A DNA stretch of 17,730 nt from Rhodobacteraceae bacterium UBA1943 (GCA_002336845.1 DDEX01000094.1:61273-79002), one strand, 5' to 3'; shown: positions 6,734 to 14,421, counted from the stretch's first letter. Made by a program: numbers and translations. Notes: a model not told the origin generated them from the sequence alone.

Positions 6734-7891
6734 ATGACTGTTGATTCGGAACCGCCTGTACCCCAGATTGATCCAGCGCAAGACGCGCCGCCGCAAACCA
6801 CAGGCACGCCTGTCGAAGCGGAGCATGCTGCTGGCCCCGCCGACGAACCAGAAGCCAAAACGCCCCCCGCTCGCTCGTCCGGCGCGCGTCGGCGCAGATC
6901 GCGGCTGCTGGTTCTGCTGGGGGTCGGGGTGACGGGCATCGGCGGTGCGCTATGGGCGGCGGTGACCGGAAGTCTTATTGAAAACGGGCGCAACTATGTC
7001 TCGGCAACGATGGATACATTCCGGCGTGGCGAGGAAATCCGCGCCTTGCAAAACCAGCTTGGACAGTTGCAGCAGCAGTATCAGAGTCTGTTGAACAGCG
7101 ACTCTCTGGGTATTTCGGCCTATGTCGGGCTTGCCTATCACGACAAGCAATTCTGCTTTGAAGCTTTGCGGAACTGGGCGCGTGACGGAAACTACACTTT
7201 CGAGCCAACGGCGACACCGGCCCATTTCATGGCACGCGTCAACTATTATGGCGCCCCCCTGATGATCCGCTGCGCCGGGGCGCAGGGGGCAGACTGGACC
7301 TATATCATCCTGACCGCGACCGAGGCGCAGCAGGCAGCCTTGAGTGGCGCCCATCAGGAACTGACCAACCGCTTTGCCTCCTACGGCGCCTATCCCGATG
7401 CGGCCAATCCGCCCGACAAGTCATGGGCGGCCTCTGGTCCCTGGGCACAGGTGGGTTTTGTCGTGATCGAGATGCCCTTTGCACAATATGAACTGTGGGT
7501 GCGTGGGGTCATTCCCGGCCCGGTGGCTGATGCCGTGACGCGGCCAAGTTCTCAAGTCATTTCGGCTGTGCGCAACGGCTATCTGTTTTACACCGTACGC
7601 GAGCCGGGCAGCAGCCTGACCCTGCGCAGTCCGGCCGTAGATGCCTATCAGGTCATGGATGCCACCAGCACATGGCGCGCGCATCAGGATGTGTTGCCCC
7701 CCGGCGTGAAACCGGGCGCCACTACGCCGGTGCGGACCGAGGTGATGACGATGCTAACCGGGAACTATCTGGGCACAGTTGGCGGATCGACCGAGGAACA
7801 TTTTCTGGGGGCCGACGCCAATCTCAAGCTGACCAGAATTCCCGGCATTCAGGACAGCGGCAATTTCCTGATCCAGTTGCAAAACTGGTAG
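6734..7891 (+). CDS. Hypothetical single-pass membrane protein with coiled coil
   Basis: I do not recognise this 385-aa protein. Residues 1-50 are a Pro/Ala/Glu-rich, probably disordered N-terminus. An Arg cluster (ARRRRSR) is followed by one hydrophobic helix at about residues 57-81 (LLVLLGVGVTGIGGALWAAV). A short Gln/Leu-rich coiled coil (EIRALQNQLGQLQQQYQSLL) spans about 100-120, and a globular region of about 265 residues follows. With positive charges before the helix, the C-terminal domain is predicted to be periplasmic. The ATG at 6734 has GAGAGGG nine bases upstream and is preferred to GTG 6707 or ATG 6713. The gene stands alone, converging on the TetR gene only 12 bases away. Confidence 0.8.
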   Translation: MTVDSEPPVPQIDPAQDAPPQTTGTPVEAEHAAGPADEPEAKTPPARSSGARRRRSRLLVLLGVGVTGIGGALWAAVTGSLIENGRNYVSATMDTFRRGEEIRALQNQLGQLQQQYQSLLNSDSLGISAYVGLAYHDKQFCFEALRNWARDGNYTFEPTATPAHFMARVNYYGAPLMIRCAGAQGADWTYIILTATEAQQAALSGAHQELTNRFASYGAYPDAANPPDKSWAASGPWAQVGFVVIEMPFAQYELWVRGVIPGPVADAVTRPSSQVISAVRNGYLFYTVREPGSSLTLRSPAVDAYQVMDATSTWRAHQDVLPPGVKPGATTPVRTEVMTMLTGNYLGTVGGSTEEHFLGADANLKLTRIPGIQDSGNFLIQLQNW

Positions 7892-7903
7892 CGACGCTTA
7901 TCG

Positions 7904-8518
7904 CTAGCGGTCCGGCGGCAGAAACCCCAATCCGCGCAGATAAATACCGATCCCGGCCTCCAGCAGGTCCTCTGGTGTATAGGGGCCGCGCATCGCAGGC
8001 GAGCCGCGCATGGCAAGCTCCACAACGCCATGGCTCATGGCGCGGATATGGGCGGCGACCATGGTGGCGGGGGGGCGACGGGCCGCGGGCAAGTTTTGCG
8101 ACAACACGGTCGCAGCCTGCTCCATCACCGAATTCGCCCGCTGCGCCAGTGCGGCAATGTCGGGATGCCCGTCAAAGGATAACCCGCTTTCGAACATCGC
8201 CATGTAATGACCGGGATATTTGCGGGCAAAGGCCAGATAGGCGCGCCCCGTCGCCTCGAACCCGGCAAGGGGGGTGGGTTTGCCGTCGTTCCAGGCGTAT
8301 TCCATCAGCGCGGCGAAGATATCAAAGCCCTGCCGTGCCACCTCGGCCACCAGATCGTCGCGCCCTGCAAAATGGCGATAGACGGCAGCCGGGGTGACGC
8401 CTGCCGCCTTTGCCGCCTCGGACAGGGTAAAGCCCAAGGGGCCCTGGCCGGGGATAAGCTTTAGCGCCGCCTCGACCAAAGCCTGCCGCAGGTTGCCGTG
8501 GTGATAGCCGATTTTCAC
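7904..8518 (-). CDS. TetR/AcrR family transcriptional regulator
   Basis: The product is 204 aa. The N-terminal DNA-binding domain starts YHHGNLRQALVEAALKLI and carries the helix-turn-helix FTLSEAAKAAGVTPAAVYRHFAGRDDL (about residues 30-56). The C-terminal ligand domain resembles the WHG-type TetR group. It acts as a dimeric repressor that releases DNA on binding a small molecule; the ligand is unknown. The start is GTG at 8518, overlapping the TGA of the PPK2 gene by 4 bases (GTGA), so it is read by translational coupling. A TetR gene coupled behind a polyphosphate kinase may regulate its own operon; no operator was identified. Confidence 0.92.
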   Translation of the reverse strand: MKIGYHHGNLRQALVEAALKLIPGQGPLGFTLSEAAKAAGVTPAAVYRHFAGRDDLVAEVARQGFDIFAALMEYAWNDGKPTPLAGFEATGRAYLAFARKYPGHYMAMFESGLSFDGHPDIAALAQRANSVMEQAATVLSQNLPAARRPPATMVAAHIRAMSHGVVELAMRGSPAMRGPYTPEDLLEAGIGIYLRGLGFLPPDR

Positions 8519-9387
8519 CCCTTGGGCCTCAGCTTCGGACCGCCGCAGATCTGGTCATCGATCTTGCCGATGGCCGCCTTGTCACGACCCTTGTAGTCAA
8601 CCGCGATCAGCACCGTCTGGATGGCGGCGATCCGCGCGCGCTTTTTGTCGTCGGACAGGATCACCGTCCATGGGGCGTATTTGAAATCGGATTTCTTCAT
8701 CGTCTCGTCAATGACGGCGGTGTAGTCATCCCATTTGGCCAGCCCGTCAATGTCGATCTGGCTCAGCTTCCATTGTTTCAGCAGATCCTGCTCGCGATCA
8801 ATAAAGCGGCGCAGTTGTTCGGCGCGGCCAACCTCCAGCCAGATTTTCACAAAGATCATGCCCTCTTCGACGATCATCTGCTCGAACTCGGGCAACTGGC
8901 GGAAAAACTTGGCGCGCGCATCATCCTTGCAGAACCCCATGACCTTTTCGATCATGGCACGGTTGTACCAACTGCGGTCAAAGATCGCCATTTCGCCAAG
9001 AGCAGGGAACCAGTCGATGTAACGCTGGAAATACCATTGCGCCGCCTCGCGCTCGGTTGGCTTCGACAGGGCGACCACATTGGCCACCCGCGGGTTCAGG
9101 TTCATGTGCAGCGCGCCGATGGTGCCGCCTTTACCCGATGCGTCGCGCCCTTCGAACAGCACGATCACGCGCTTGCCGGTGGCCTTGATGTCGGCCTGCA
9201 TCTTGACCAGCTCAATCTGCAAGGCGGCCATCCGGGCGTCATACTCCTTGCCCTTCATCTCTTCGCGGTAAGGATAGCTGGCGGTCAGGATATCATCCTT
9301 GCCCGCCTTTTCGATGGCCTTGCGAACGTCCTTCGGGGCACCCTCGCGGAAATAGCGGCTGATCGCGCCGTCAAATGGCAGGTCCAT
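8515..9387 (-). CDS. ppk2: Polyphosphate kinase 2 (PPK2 family)
   Basis: The product is 290 aa, a cytoplasmic kinase that transfers phosphate between polyphosphate and nucleotides. The fold is a P-loop kinase: Walker A region FEGRDASGKGGTI (residues 78-90, with K86), a lid segment, and the Walker B-like FDRSWYNRA (136-144). The length and motif set fit the single-domain class I group, whose members usually make ATP or GTP from the diphosphate, but the direction and nucleotide preference cannot be read from sequence. The ATG at 9387 follows GGAGG. The downstream TetR gene overlaps by 4 bases. metA ends 74 bases upstream on the same strand. Confidence 0.94.
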   Translation of the reverse strand: MDLPFDGAISRYFREGAPKDVRKAIEKAGKDDILTASYPYREEMKGKEYDARMAALQIELVKMQADIKATGKRVIVLFEGRDASGKGGTIGALHMNLNPRVANVVALSKPTEREAAQWYFQRYIDWFPALGEMAIFDRSWYNRAMIEKVMGFCKDDARAKFFRQLPEFEQMIVEEGMIFVKIWLEVGRAEQLRRFIDREQDLLKQWKLSQIDIDGLAKWDDYTAVIDETMKKSDFKYAPWTVILSDDKKRARIAAIQTVLIAVDYKGRDKAAIGKIDDQICGGPKLRPKG

Positions 9388-9461
9388 GGCAGTCCTCCGG
9401 TTTTCGGGCAGGATAGGGCGTAAGCGGGGGCGGGCGCAATCGGCGCCGGCCCCTTCACTGC

Positions 9462-10385
9462 CTATCTGGAAAGATTGGCCAGATCAAAGGGCGTGCCCTG
9501 ATAGATCTCGTTGATCCAGTTGCCGTAAAGCAGATGGGCATGGCTACGCCAGCGGTTCAACGGCTTTTGCGACGGGTCATCCTTGGGATAGTAGTTCATC
9601 GGCACGTTGATCGGGGTGCCACTGGCCACGTCGCGGTCGTATTCCTGCTTCAACGTCTCGTTGTCATATTCGAAATGGTTGAAGATATAGAGCGCGCGGT
9701 GGCCCGCATCTTCCACCAGACAAGGCCCGGTGTCCGGGCTGCCGATCAGGGTGCGCAGGCCCGGCGCGGCCTCAATCTCGGCCTGCCGCATCTCGGTCCA
9801 GCGGCTGACGGGGATGACGAATTCATCCGAGAAGCCGCGCAGATAGGGCGAGGTGGGTGCAAGGTTCTGCTGCGGAAAACAGCCGAACGCCTTGTGGTCC
9901 AGCATGTGTTTCTGCACGCCGTGGAAATGATAGATCATCGCCATGCCGCCCCAGCAGACGCCGAAGGTGGAATAGACATGGCTTTGCGTCCAGTCCATCA
10001 CCCGTCGCAGTTCGTCCCAATAGGTGACCTGCTCGAACGGCAGATGCTCGATCGGCGCACCGGTGATGATCAGGCCGTCAAACCGCTCTCCACTCGCCTC
10101 GACCTCGGCGAAAGAGCTGTAAAAGGTCTCCATATGCTCGGCGGCAGTGTTCTTGGTCTGATGCTCGGTCATGCGGATCAGATGCAGGTCGATCTGCAAG
10201 GGCGTGGCGCCGATCAGCCGGGCAAACTGGTTCTCGGTCTGAATCTTCTTGGGCATCAGGTTCAGCAGCGCGATCTTCAGCGGCCGGATGTCCTGCCGCG
10301 CCGCCCGCTCGGGCGACATGACCATCACGCCCTCGTTCCGCAGAACGTCGAAGGCGGGAAGGTTTTCGGGCAGGGTGATCGGCAT
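9462..10385 (-). CDS. metA: Homoserine O-acyltransferase (MetA/MetX-like, probably O-acetyltransferase)
   Basis: The product is 307 aa and catalyses the first committed step of methionine synthesis, acylation of homoserine. The DJ-1/PfpI-like glutamine amidotransferase fold of MetA is intact: catalytic Cys144 in GVCWGG, and His237 and Glu239 in NHFEYD. The specificity loop reads GAPIEHL, with Glu113 where succinyl-CoA-using enzymes such as E. coli MetA have Gly. Known structure-function work on MetA links Glu there to acetyl-CoA use, so this is probably an acetyltransferase despite the name. The start ATG at 10385 gives the family N-terminus MPITLPENLPAF; a TTG at 10439 would add 18 residues without family support. 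Confidence 0.93.
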   Translation of the reverse strand: MPITLPENLPAFDVLRNEGVMVMSPERAARQDIRPLKIALLNLMPKKIQTENQFARLIGATPLQIDLHLIRMTEHQTKNTAAEHMETFYSSFAEVEASGERFDGLIITGAPIEHLPFEQVTYWDELRRVMDWTQSHVYSTFGVCWGGMAMIYHFHGVQKHMLDHKAFGCFPQQNLAPTSPYLRGFSDEFVIPVSRWTEMRQAEIEAAPGLRTLIGSPDTGPCLVEDAGHRALYIFNHFEYDNETLKQEYDRDVASGTPINVPMNYYPKDDPSQKPLNRWRSHAHLLYGNWINEIYQGTPFDLANLSR

Positions 10386-10506
10386 GGTGAACCTATGGAT
10401 TGAGGCCCCGGAGGTAATGTCTTTTCGCCCTGATATCAAGCGCAGGACGGGCGTTGACCCATGGGGCTGCGCATAGGATGCTGGCCCGTCTGATCAGGAG
10501 GCCCGG

Positions 10507-11232
10507 ATGACCTGCCGCACCATGACCGCCCTTGTCTTGCTGATGGCTTTTGCCGATCCCGTCGCCGCACAGGACGAGGGCCCCGAGATGGAACAGCAGC
10601 GCTGTGTCTGGGCCTGCCTTGCCAATTCGCCCGGCGCCGACAGTGACGAATATAGTGCCTGCGTGAAGCAGTATTGCGAGGCGATCGGAACCGACCCGGG
10701 GGCAGAGACTCCGGCACCCGCCGCAAAGCCGAAGAAACTGGCCCCCACCAAACCGCCGCGCAAAAGACCGGCGGCGGCAGTGCCCGCAACTCCGGCGCCC
10801 GCCGCGCCAGACGCGGCTGCGCCTGCCTTGCCGGGGTTGGCCACTGCGCCAGATGGCCCCAAGGGCTGGCAGTTTGGCAAAACCTCGGATGGCAGGGGGT
10901 ACTACGCCGGGACCAAGGATGCAGCCCTTGGCAGCAGCCTGAACTGGCTGTGCGGGCATGGGGCGCAATCCTTGCTGGCGCTGTCGCCCTATCAGGGCGA
11001 TGGCAAGGTGGTGTTCACGGTGCAAGGTCGCCCGCGAGAGGTGCAGCTACAGGTCGAAAATGGCGTCGGCTATACGCCCATCGGCTTTGCAGCGCCCCTG
11101 TTCATCCACATCGCTGCCGGACCAGAGGTTGATGTGACAGACAGTGCAGGCGTTCTGCTGGGACGTTTCACCCTGCTGGATGCGCCAACCGCCATTGGTC
11201 AGGCCGAAGGGCGCTGCCAGTCAGGTGCCTGA
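10507..11232 (+). CDS. Secreted hypothetical protein with paired cysteines and Pro/Ala linker
   Basis: The product is 241 aa. Residues 1-21 look like a Sec signal peptide (ALVLLMAFADPVAAQDE, probable cleavage after AA). Then comes a short helical segment with C33-x3-C37 and C52-x4-C57, which could form two disulphides across a helical hairpin in the periplasm. A Pro/Ala/Lys-rich linker spans about 66-115, followed by a C-terminal domain of about 125 residues with two more cysteines, WLCGHG and GRCQSGA. No family recognised. AGGAGG lies just before the ATG. The start is divergent from metA (121 bases), and the 3' end overlaps the P-loop gene by 12 bases. Confidence 0.82.
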   Translation: MTCRTMTALVLLMAFADPVAAQDEGPEMEQQRCVWACLANSPGADSDEYSACVKQYCEAIGTDPGAETPAPAAKPKKLAPTKPPRKRPAAAVPATPAPAAPDAAAPALPGLATAPDGPKGWQFGKTSDGRGYYAGTKDAALGSSLNWLCGHGAQSLLALSPYQGDGKVVFTVQGRPREVQLQVENGVGYTPIGFAAPLFIHIAAGPEVDVTDSAGVLLGRFTLLDAPTAIGQAEGRCQSGA

Positions 11233-12084
11233 CCGGTCAATCGCCGTCGCAATCAGCATTTCAAAGCCGGCCACGTCGCGCACCTGCGCAACCTCTTCCG
11301 CCGTTACGGTCACGCCCCAGCGCGCCATGGCGGCATAGCGCGGCTGGCGGCTTTCCAGAAGGCGGGCATAGCCAAAGCGCAGGAAGGCGTCGGGGTCGGC
11401 CTTGTCTTCGGGCAGGCCAGTGGTGGCAAGGTATTCCTGCCAGACCTGCAACAGGAACTCGGGCCGGTAATACATCGGCTTGGGCGCGCGGTCGAAACGG
11501 CGGCACAGCTCTTGCTTGTGGGCATCGGACCCCTTGATCCAGACCAGAAGCAAATGCTGCGAAATCTCACGCATCACCGGATCGGCGGGGTTGTCGGCCT
11601 CGACCACCTCGCAGATGGAACCAGAGGTGTCGCACAGGAAATGCGGATAGCCGTAAAGGTCATGGGCGCGGTCGATGAAGGGCGTGGTGTCCATCATGGC
11701 AGCAATCTCGGCCAGCCGGTGCTGTTCCTGGCGGCGGCAATATTCGGCAAAGGGCAGGCCGCCCTTCGCCGCATCGCCCGGTTTGCCCAGATAGGTGGAC
11801 AGCGGCGCCAGATTGTCGAAGGTGATGTTCGAGGCGATGAAAACGCTGTCCGACATCAGCAGCTCTCGCAGCAGCGGAACCTTCATCGCCTCGCGCTTGA
11901 AATTATCGGCGATATATTCGCCCATGTACCGCGTGCCGATCCGGTAATCGACCGAGTAGTGAAACCACCCGCCGGCGCCGCGCAGCATGTTGGCCAGATA
12001 GGTCTTGCCCAGACCCGACATGCCGAACAGCAGCACCCGCTTGCGCGGCGCCGCCAGATAATCGCTGCCCGAGGTATAGATCAT
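11221..12084 (-). CDS. P-loop NTPase of unknown role (kinase/ATPase-like)
   Basis: The product is 287 aa. A canonical Walker A motif, GMSGLGKT (residues 21-28), follows a hydrophobic strand (RVLLF), as in small-molecule kinases and related P-loop ATPases. Further motifs are less clear: CDTSGSICEVV (151-161) may be the Walker B-region strand, and LLLVWIKGSD (178-187) a later core strand. No membrane segments or signal peptide, so it is probably cytoplasmic. I cannot name a substrate. AGGGGG precedes the ATG at 12084. The EamA gene ends 48 bases upstream on the same strand, so the two may be co-transcribed. Its 3' end overlaps the secreted-protein gene tail-to-tail. Confidence 0.85.
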   Translation of the reverse strand: MIYTSGSDYLAAPRKRVLLFGMSGLGKTYLANMLRGAGGWFHYSVDYRIGTRYMGEYIADNFKREAMKVPLLRELLMSDSVFIASNITFDNLAPLSTYLGKPGDAAKGGLPFAEYCRRQEQHRLAEIAAMMDTTPFIDRAHDLYGYPHFLCDTSGSICEVVEADNPADPVMREISQHLLLVWIKGSDAHKQELCRRFDRAPKPMYYRPEFLLQVWQEYLATTGLPEDKADPDAFLRFGYARLLESRQPRYAAMARWGVTVTAEEVAQVRDVAGFEMLIATAIDRSGT

Positions 12085-12132
12085 CGCCGCCCCCTGTTCT
12101 TTGCCGGGGTGTAGCGGCTTGGGCGGCGGATT

Positions 12133-13056
12133 TCACGCAGAAAATCGACGGGCGGGCAGGGGGATGCGGCCATCCATCACCAGAAGGCCCAGCGCGATCA
12201 GGCCAAACCCGGCAAGCGCACCCAGCGACAGGCGTTCCCCAAAGATCAGCGTGCCCAGCACGATGGCGACGGGCGCCACCAGCAGCGTCACAAGGCCAAG
12301 ATTCCCGGCCCCCGCCAGCCGCAGCACGGCATAAAACAGGATATAGGCCAGTGCCGAAGCTGCCAGCGACAGATAGGCCAGCGAGGCCAGAACCGGCAGG
12401 GTGGGCGCGGCCTGTGGCAGCCCGTCATGCCAAAGGGCCGCAGGCACCAGCAGGGCCGAGGCGGCGGTCAGCATTCCCGCCGCGCTGACCTCGGGGCGAA
12501 TGCCTTTCAGCGCGGTGCGCGCAAAGGCACCCGAGATGGCATAGGACACGGCAGCGGCAAGACAGGCCAGTTGCGCGGTTGACCGCAGATCGAACGCCGC
12601 CAGCGCCCGCGGTCCCACGGCCATGATCACGCCCCCCAAACCCAGCGCCACACCAAGGGCGCGCGCGGGCGTCAACCGCTCATCCGGGAAGACGGCGGCA
12701 GCGACCAGCACGGCAAAAACGGCCGTGGAGGCGTTGAGAATACCCGCCAGCCCGGCGGGAATTTGCTGCTGGCCCCAGACAATCAGGCAAAAGGGCACCA
12801 CGTTGTTCAACAGCCCCATCACCGCGCAGGCGCCGATCCATCGCGCCCCGCGCGGCACGGGCAGGCCGCGCAGCGCGACCCACAGCCACAGCGCCACCGC
12901 CCCACCCAGAACCCGCATTGCAACGATGGTCAGAACCGGCAACCCGGTAAGGGCCTGACGATTTGCCACGAAAGAGCCGCCCCAGATCAGCGCAAGCAAA
13001 GCCATAAGCAGCCAGCCAAGACGGGGAATACGAAGGGAGGGGGGATTTTGCGTCAT
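12133..13056 (-). CDS. EamA (DMT superfamily) transporter, first copy
   Basis: The product is 307 aa with about ten hydrophobic helices in two EamA repeats (about residues 12-145 and 160-295). The first helix, GWLLMALLALIWGGSFVANR, is typical. Members usually export metabolites, amino acids or drugs; the substrate here is unknown. The ATG at 13056 (MTQNPPSL) is used; a GTG two codons upstream (13062) has slightly better spacing from GGCGGA and cannot be excluded. The upstream region holds a long dyad with a central GATTGTAT-type motif also found near mocR. MocR regulators are often paired with EamA genes, which makes control by the MocR at 1855 conceivable. Confidence 0.92.
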   Translation of the reverse strand: MTQNPPSLRIPRLGWLLMALLALIWGGSFVANRQALTGLPVLTIVAMRVLGGAVALWLWVALRGLPVPRGARWIGACAVMGLLNNVVPFCLIVWGQQQIPAGLAGILNASTAVFAVLVAAAVFPDERLTPARALGVALGLGGVIMAVGPRALAAFDLRSTAQLACLAAAVSYAISGAFARTALKGIRPEVSAAGMLTAASALLVPAALWHDGLPQAAPTLPVLASLAYLSLAASALAYILFYAVLRLAGAGNLGLVTLLVAPVAIVLGTLIFGERLSLGALAGFGLIALGLLVMDGRIPLPARRFSA

Positions 13057-13095
13057 GAGCACAGGCTATTCCGCCATGGCCTGCCATGCGATCCG

Positions 13096-13127
13096 TTTCT
13101 TGTGATGAATACAATCACCACAAGAAA
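13096..13127. promoter_or_regulatory. Long dyad with central ATACAATC motif upstream of the EamA gene
   Basis: TTTCTTGTG (13096-13104) and CACAAGAAA (13119-13127) are perfect 9-bp inverted arms, 40 bases upstream of the EamA start. The 14-base centre holds ATACAATC (13109-13116), the reverse complement of the octamer in the mocR and MFS/nitroreductase regions; GTGAT/ATCAC form a shorter alternative dyad inside. It has the look of an operator. It sits directly after the FadL terminator, so it is not part of that hairpin. Confidence 0.5.
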
Positions 13128-13129
13128 TG

Positions 13130-13157
13130 AAAACCCCGCGCCGGTCAGGGCGCGGGG
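13130..13157 (-). terminator. Intrinsic terminator of the FadL-type porin gene
   Basis: Read on the minus strand, CCCCGCGCC and GGCGCGGGG (13157-13149 and 13142-13134) form a 9-bp G/C stem with a 6-base loop, followed by TTTT (13133-13130). It lies 41 bases past the porin stop codon. This is a clear Rho-independent terminator. Confidence 0.88.
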
Positions 13158-13198
13158 CTTGTGAAATGGTCCTGTCCAAGCCGGCTTAGCCAGCCGCC

Positions 13199-14314
13199 TT
13201 AGAACGTGAAGCCGACTTTCACACCCACCGCAACGGCATGGTTGTCGGTCATGTTGGCGCGCGCGGTGTCGGGGGTGCCTGTTTCGGGCTGAGCGTCACC
13301 CAGCGCGATGTAACGTGCGCCCAATGTGATCTTCATGTTGTCACGGGTGTAGATCGCCGCGACACCAACGCTCTTGTAGCCATTGGTAGGCGCCAGAGGC
13401 GAAACCAGCGGGTCGCCCTTGCCCTCATACGAGACGAACAGCGAGCCGGACCAGTTGTCGTTGAACTTGCGCCCGACGCCCAGCGTGTAGGTTACGGTAT
13501 CTTCCAGGCTGACCAGACCGTCGCCCGTGGCCGCGGTGAACCAGGCCGGGTCAATCAGGAAGTTGGACCAGTCCACCCACCGGATCGAGCCGAAGACCAG
13601 CGTGTCTTTGGCAACGCCGCTCTGGAAATCCAGGTTGATGGCTTGCGGCGTATCCACCGAGGTGATGGACGGTGCGGCAACCTGCGTCGCGCCGATAAAC
13701 TCGGTCGTATCGAGGTCGTGGGTGACCTTCGAGAAATAGGTCAGGGCGACACGCAGCGCGATGTCCGGCCGTTCATAGGCGACGCCGAGCATATAGCCAG
13801 CACCCCAAGCTTCGCCAAAGTGGACGTTGTAGCCGTTGACCGGACCATAAGCCAGACCGCCCAGCGCCACGTCACCAGAGGCTTTCGAGGCCCGGATACC
13901 GCCGTGGACCGACCAGTTCTCATCGAACTTGTAGCGCGCCATCGCGGTGATCACATCGCTGTTCAGCTTGGCGCTGGTGCCGCCGAGCAAGAGTGAACCA
14001 CCATCAGCCGCCGTTGGATAGTAGATGTCGGCGCCATAGGCCGTTTCATAGATCATCCCGACAGAAAGCTTGTCGTTGATGTTGTATTTGAAGGCGATGC
14101 CCGGAATGACATGATCGCCAGCAACATTCTGCGTTGGCCGGGCCGCCAGATCGGTGCCGCTCACACTGGGAGAGATGACACCATAGCTGAGTTCGGCATA
14201 GTTGCCTTTTTCAAAGATGATGCCGATCGACTGCCCCGACCGGTCAACCCCGCCTGCCATCGCACCCCCCGCCGACAGGGCGGCCATCAGTGCGAGAACG
14301 CTCGTATTCCTCAT
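13199..14314 (-). CDS. Outer membrane porin of the FadL/OmpP1/TodX family
   Basis: The product is 371 aa. A signal peptide (about residues 1-20, ending AMA) is followed by GGVDRSGQSIGIIFEKGNYAE, the N-terminal hatch region typical of FadL proteins. The rest is rich in alternating aromatic/polar beta strands and ends in the classic outer-membrane terminal pattern VKVGFTF. FadL family barrels let hydrophobic substrates, mainly long-chain fatty acids or aromatic hydrocarbons, cross the outer membrane by lateral diffusion; the substrate here is not determined. The ATG at 14314 follows GGGAGGAA. It has a possible promoter upstream and its own strong terminator, so it is probably a single-gene unit. 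Confidence 0.93.
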   Translation of the reverse strand: MRNTSVLALMAALSAGGAMAGGVDRSGQSIGIIFEKGNYAELSYGVISPSVSGTDLAARPTQNVAGDHVIPGIAFKYNINDKLSVGMIYETAYGADIYYPTAADGGSLLLGGTSAKLNSDVITAMARYKFDENWSVHGGIRASKASGDVALGGLAYGPVNGYNVHFGEAWGAGYMLGVAYERPDIALRVALTYFSKVTHDLDTTEFIGATQVAAPSITSVDTPQAINLDFQSGVAKDTLVFGSIRWVDWSNFLIDPAWFTAATGDGLVSLEDTVTYTLGVGRKFNDNWSGSLFVSYEGKGDPLVSPLAPTNGYKSVGVAAIYTRDNMKITLGARYIALGDAQPETGTPDTARANMTDNHAVAVGVKVGFTF

Positions 14315-14375
14315 GTATTCCTCCCATGAACCCGCAACAGTTTCCCCTTCCGTCGCGGGTGATCCCCTGAGTCAA

Positions 14376-14404
14376 TGCTAAGTGTTGTTTATTTTTTGGG
14401 TCAA
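14376..14404 (-). promoter_or_regulatory. Possible sigma-70-type promoter of the porin gene
   Basis: On the minus strand TTGACC (14404-14399) is separated by exactly 17 A-rich bases from TTAGCA (14381-14376), giving an untranslated leader of roughly 55 bases. Spacing is ideal and the -35 is good; the -10 is imperfect. The A/T-richness contrasts with the surrounding sequence. Confidence 0.4.
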
Positions 14405-14408
14405 TTCA

Positions 14409-14421
14409 TGACGCCACGTCA
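14409..14421. promoter_or_regulatory. TGACG-CCA-CGTCA dyad between the second EamA gene and the porin gene
   Basis: A perfect 5-3-5 inverted repeat lies just upstream of the proposed porin -35 box and 28 bases beyond the end of the second EamA gene. It could be an operator for the porin gene. It is too short for a terminator stem and lacks a T-tract. Confidence 0.3.

Noticed and set aside
7889..7906. TAGCG/CGCTA mini-hairpin formed by the two convergent stop codons
   Set aside because: Five base pairs without a T-tract are too weak to call a bidirectional terminator.
9433..9447. GGCGC/GCGCC stem between metA and PPK2 genes as a terminator
   Set aside because: Only five base pairs and no T-tract; such stems are common by chance in G+C-rich DNA.
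9534..10403. Plus-strand open frame of 289 codons antisense to metA
   Set aside because: It fully overlaps a gene with intact catalytic residues and has His/Gly/Arg-rich shadow-like composition.
10436..10462. Eight-codon minus-strand leader peptide before metA
   Set aside because: It starts with ATG and ends with TGA but encodes no Met run, has no clear ribosome-binding site and no associated attenuator stem.
10386..10506. SAM-responsive riboswitch upstream of metA
   Set aside because: SAM-II and related riboswitches occur before metA in many alphaproteobacteria, but I could not match the conserved core bases or pseudoknot here. A covariance-model search would decide.
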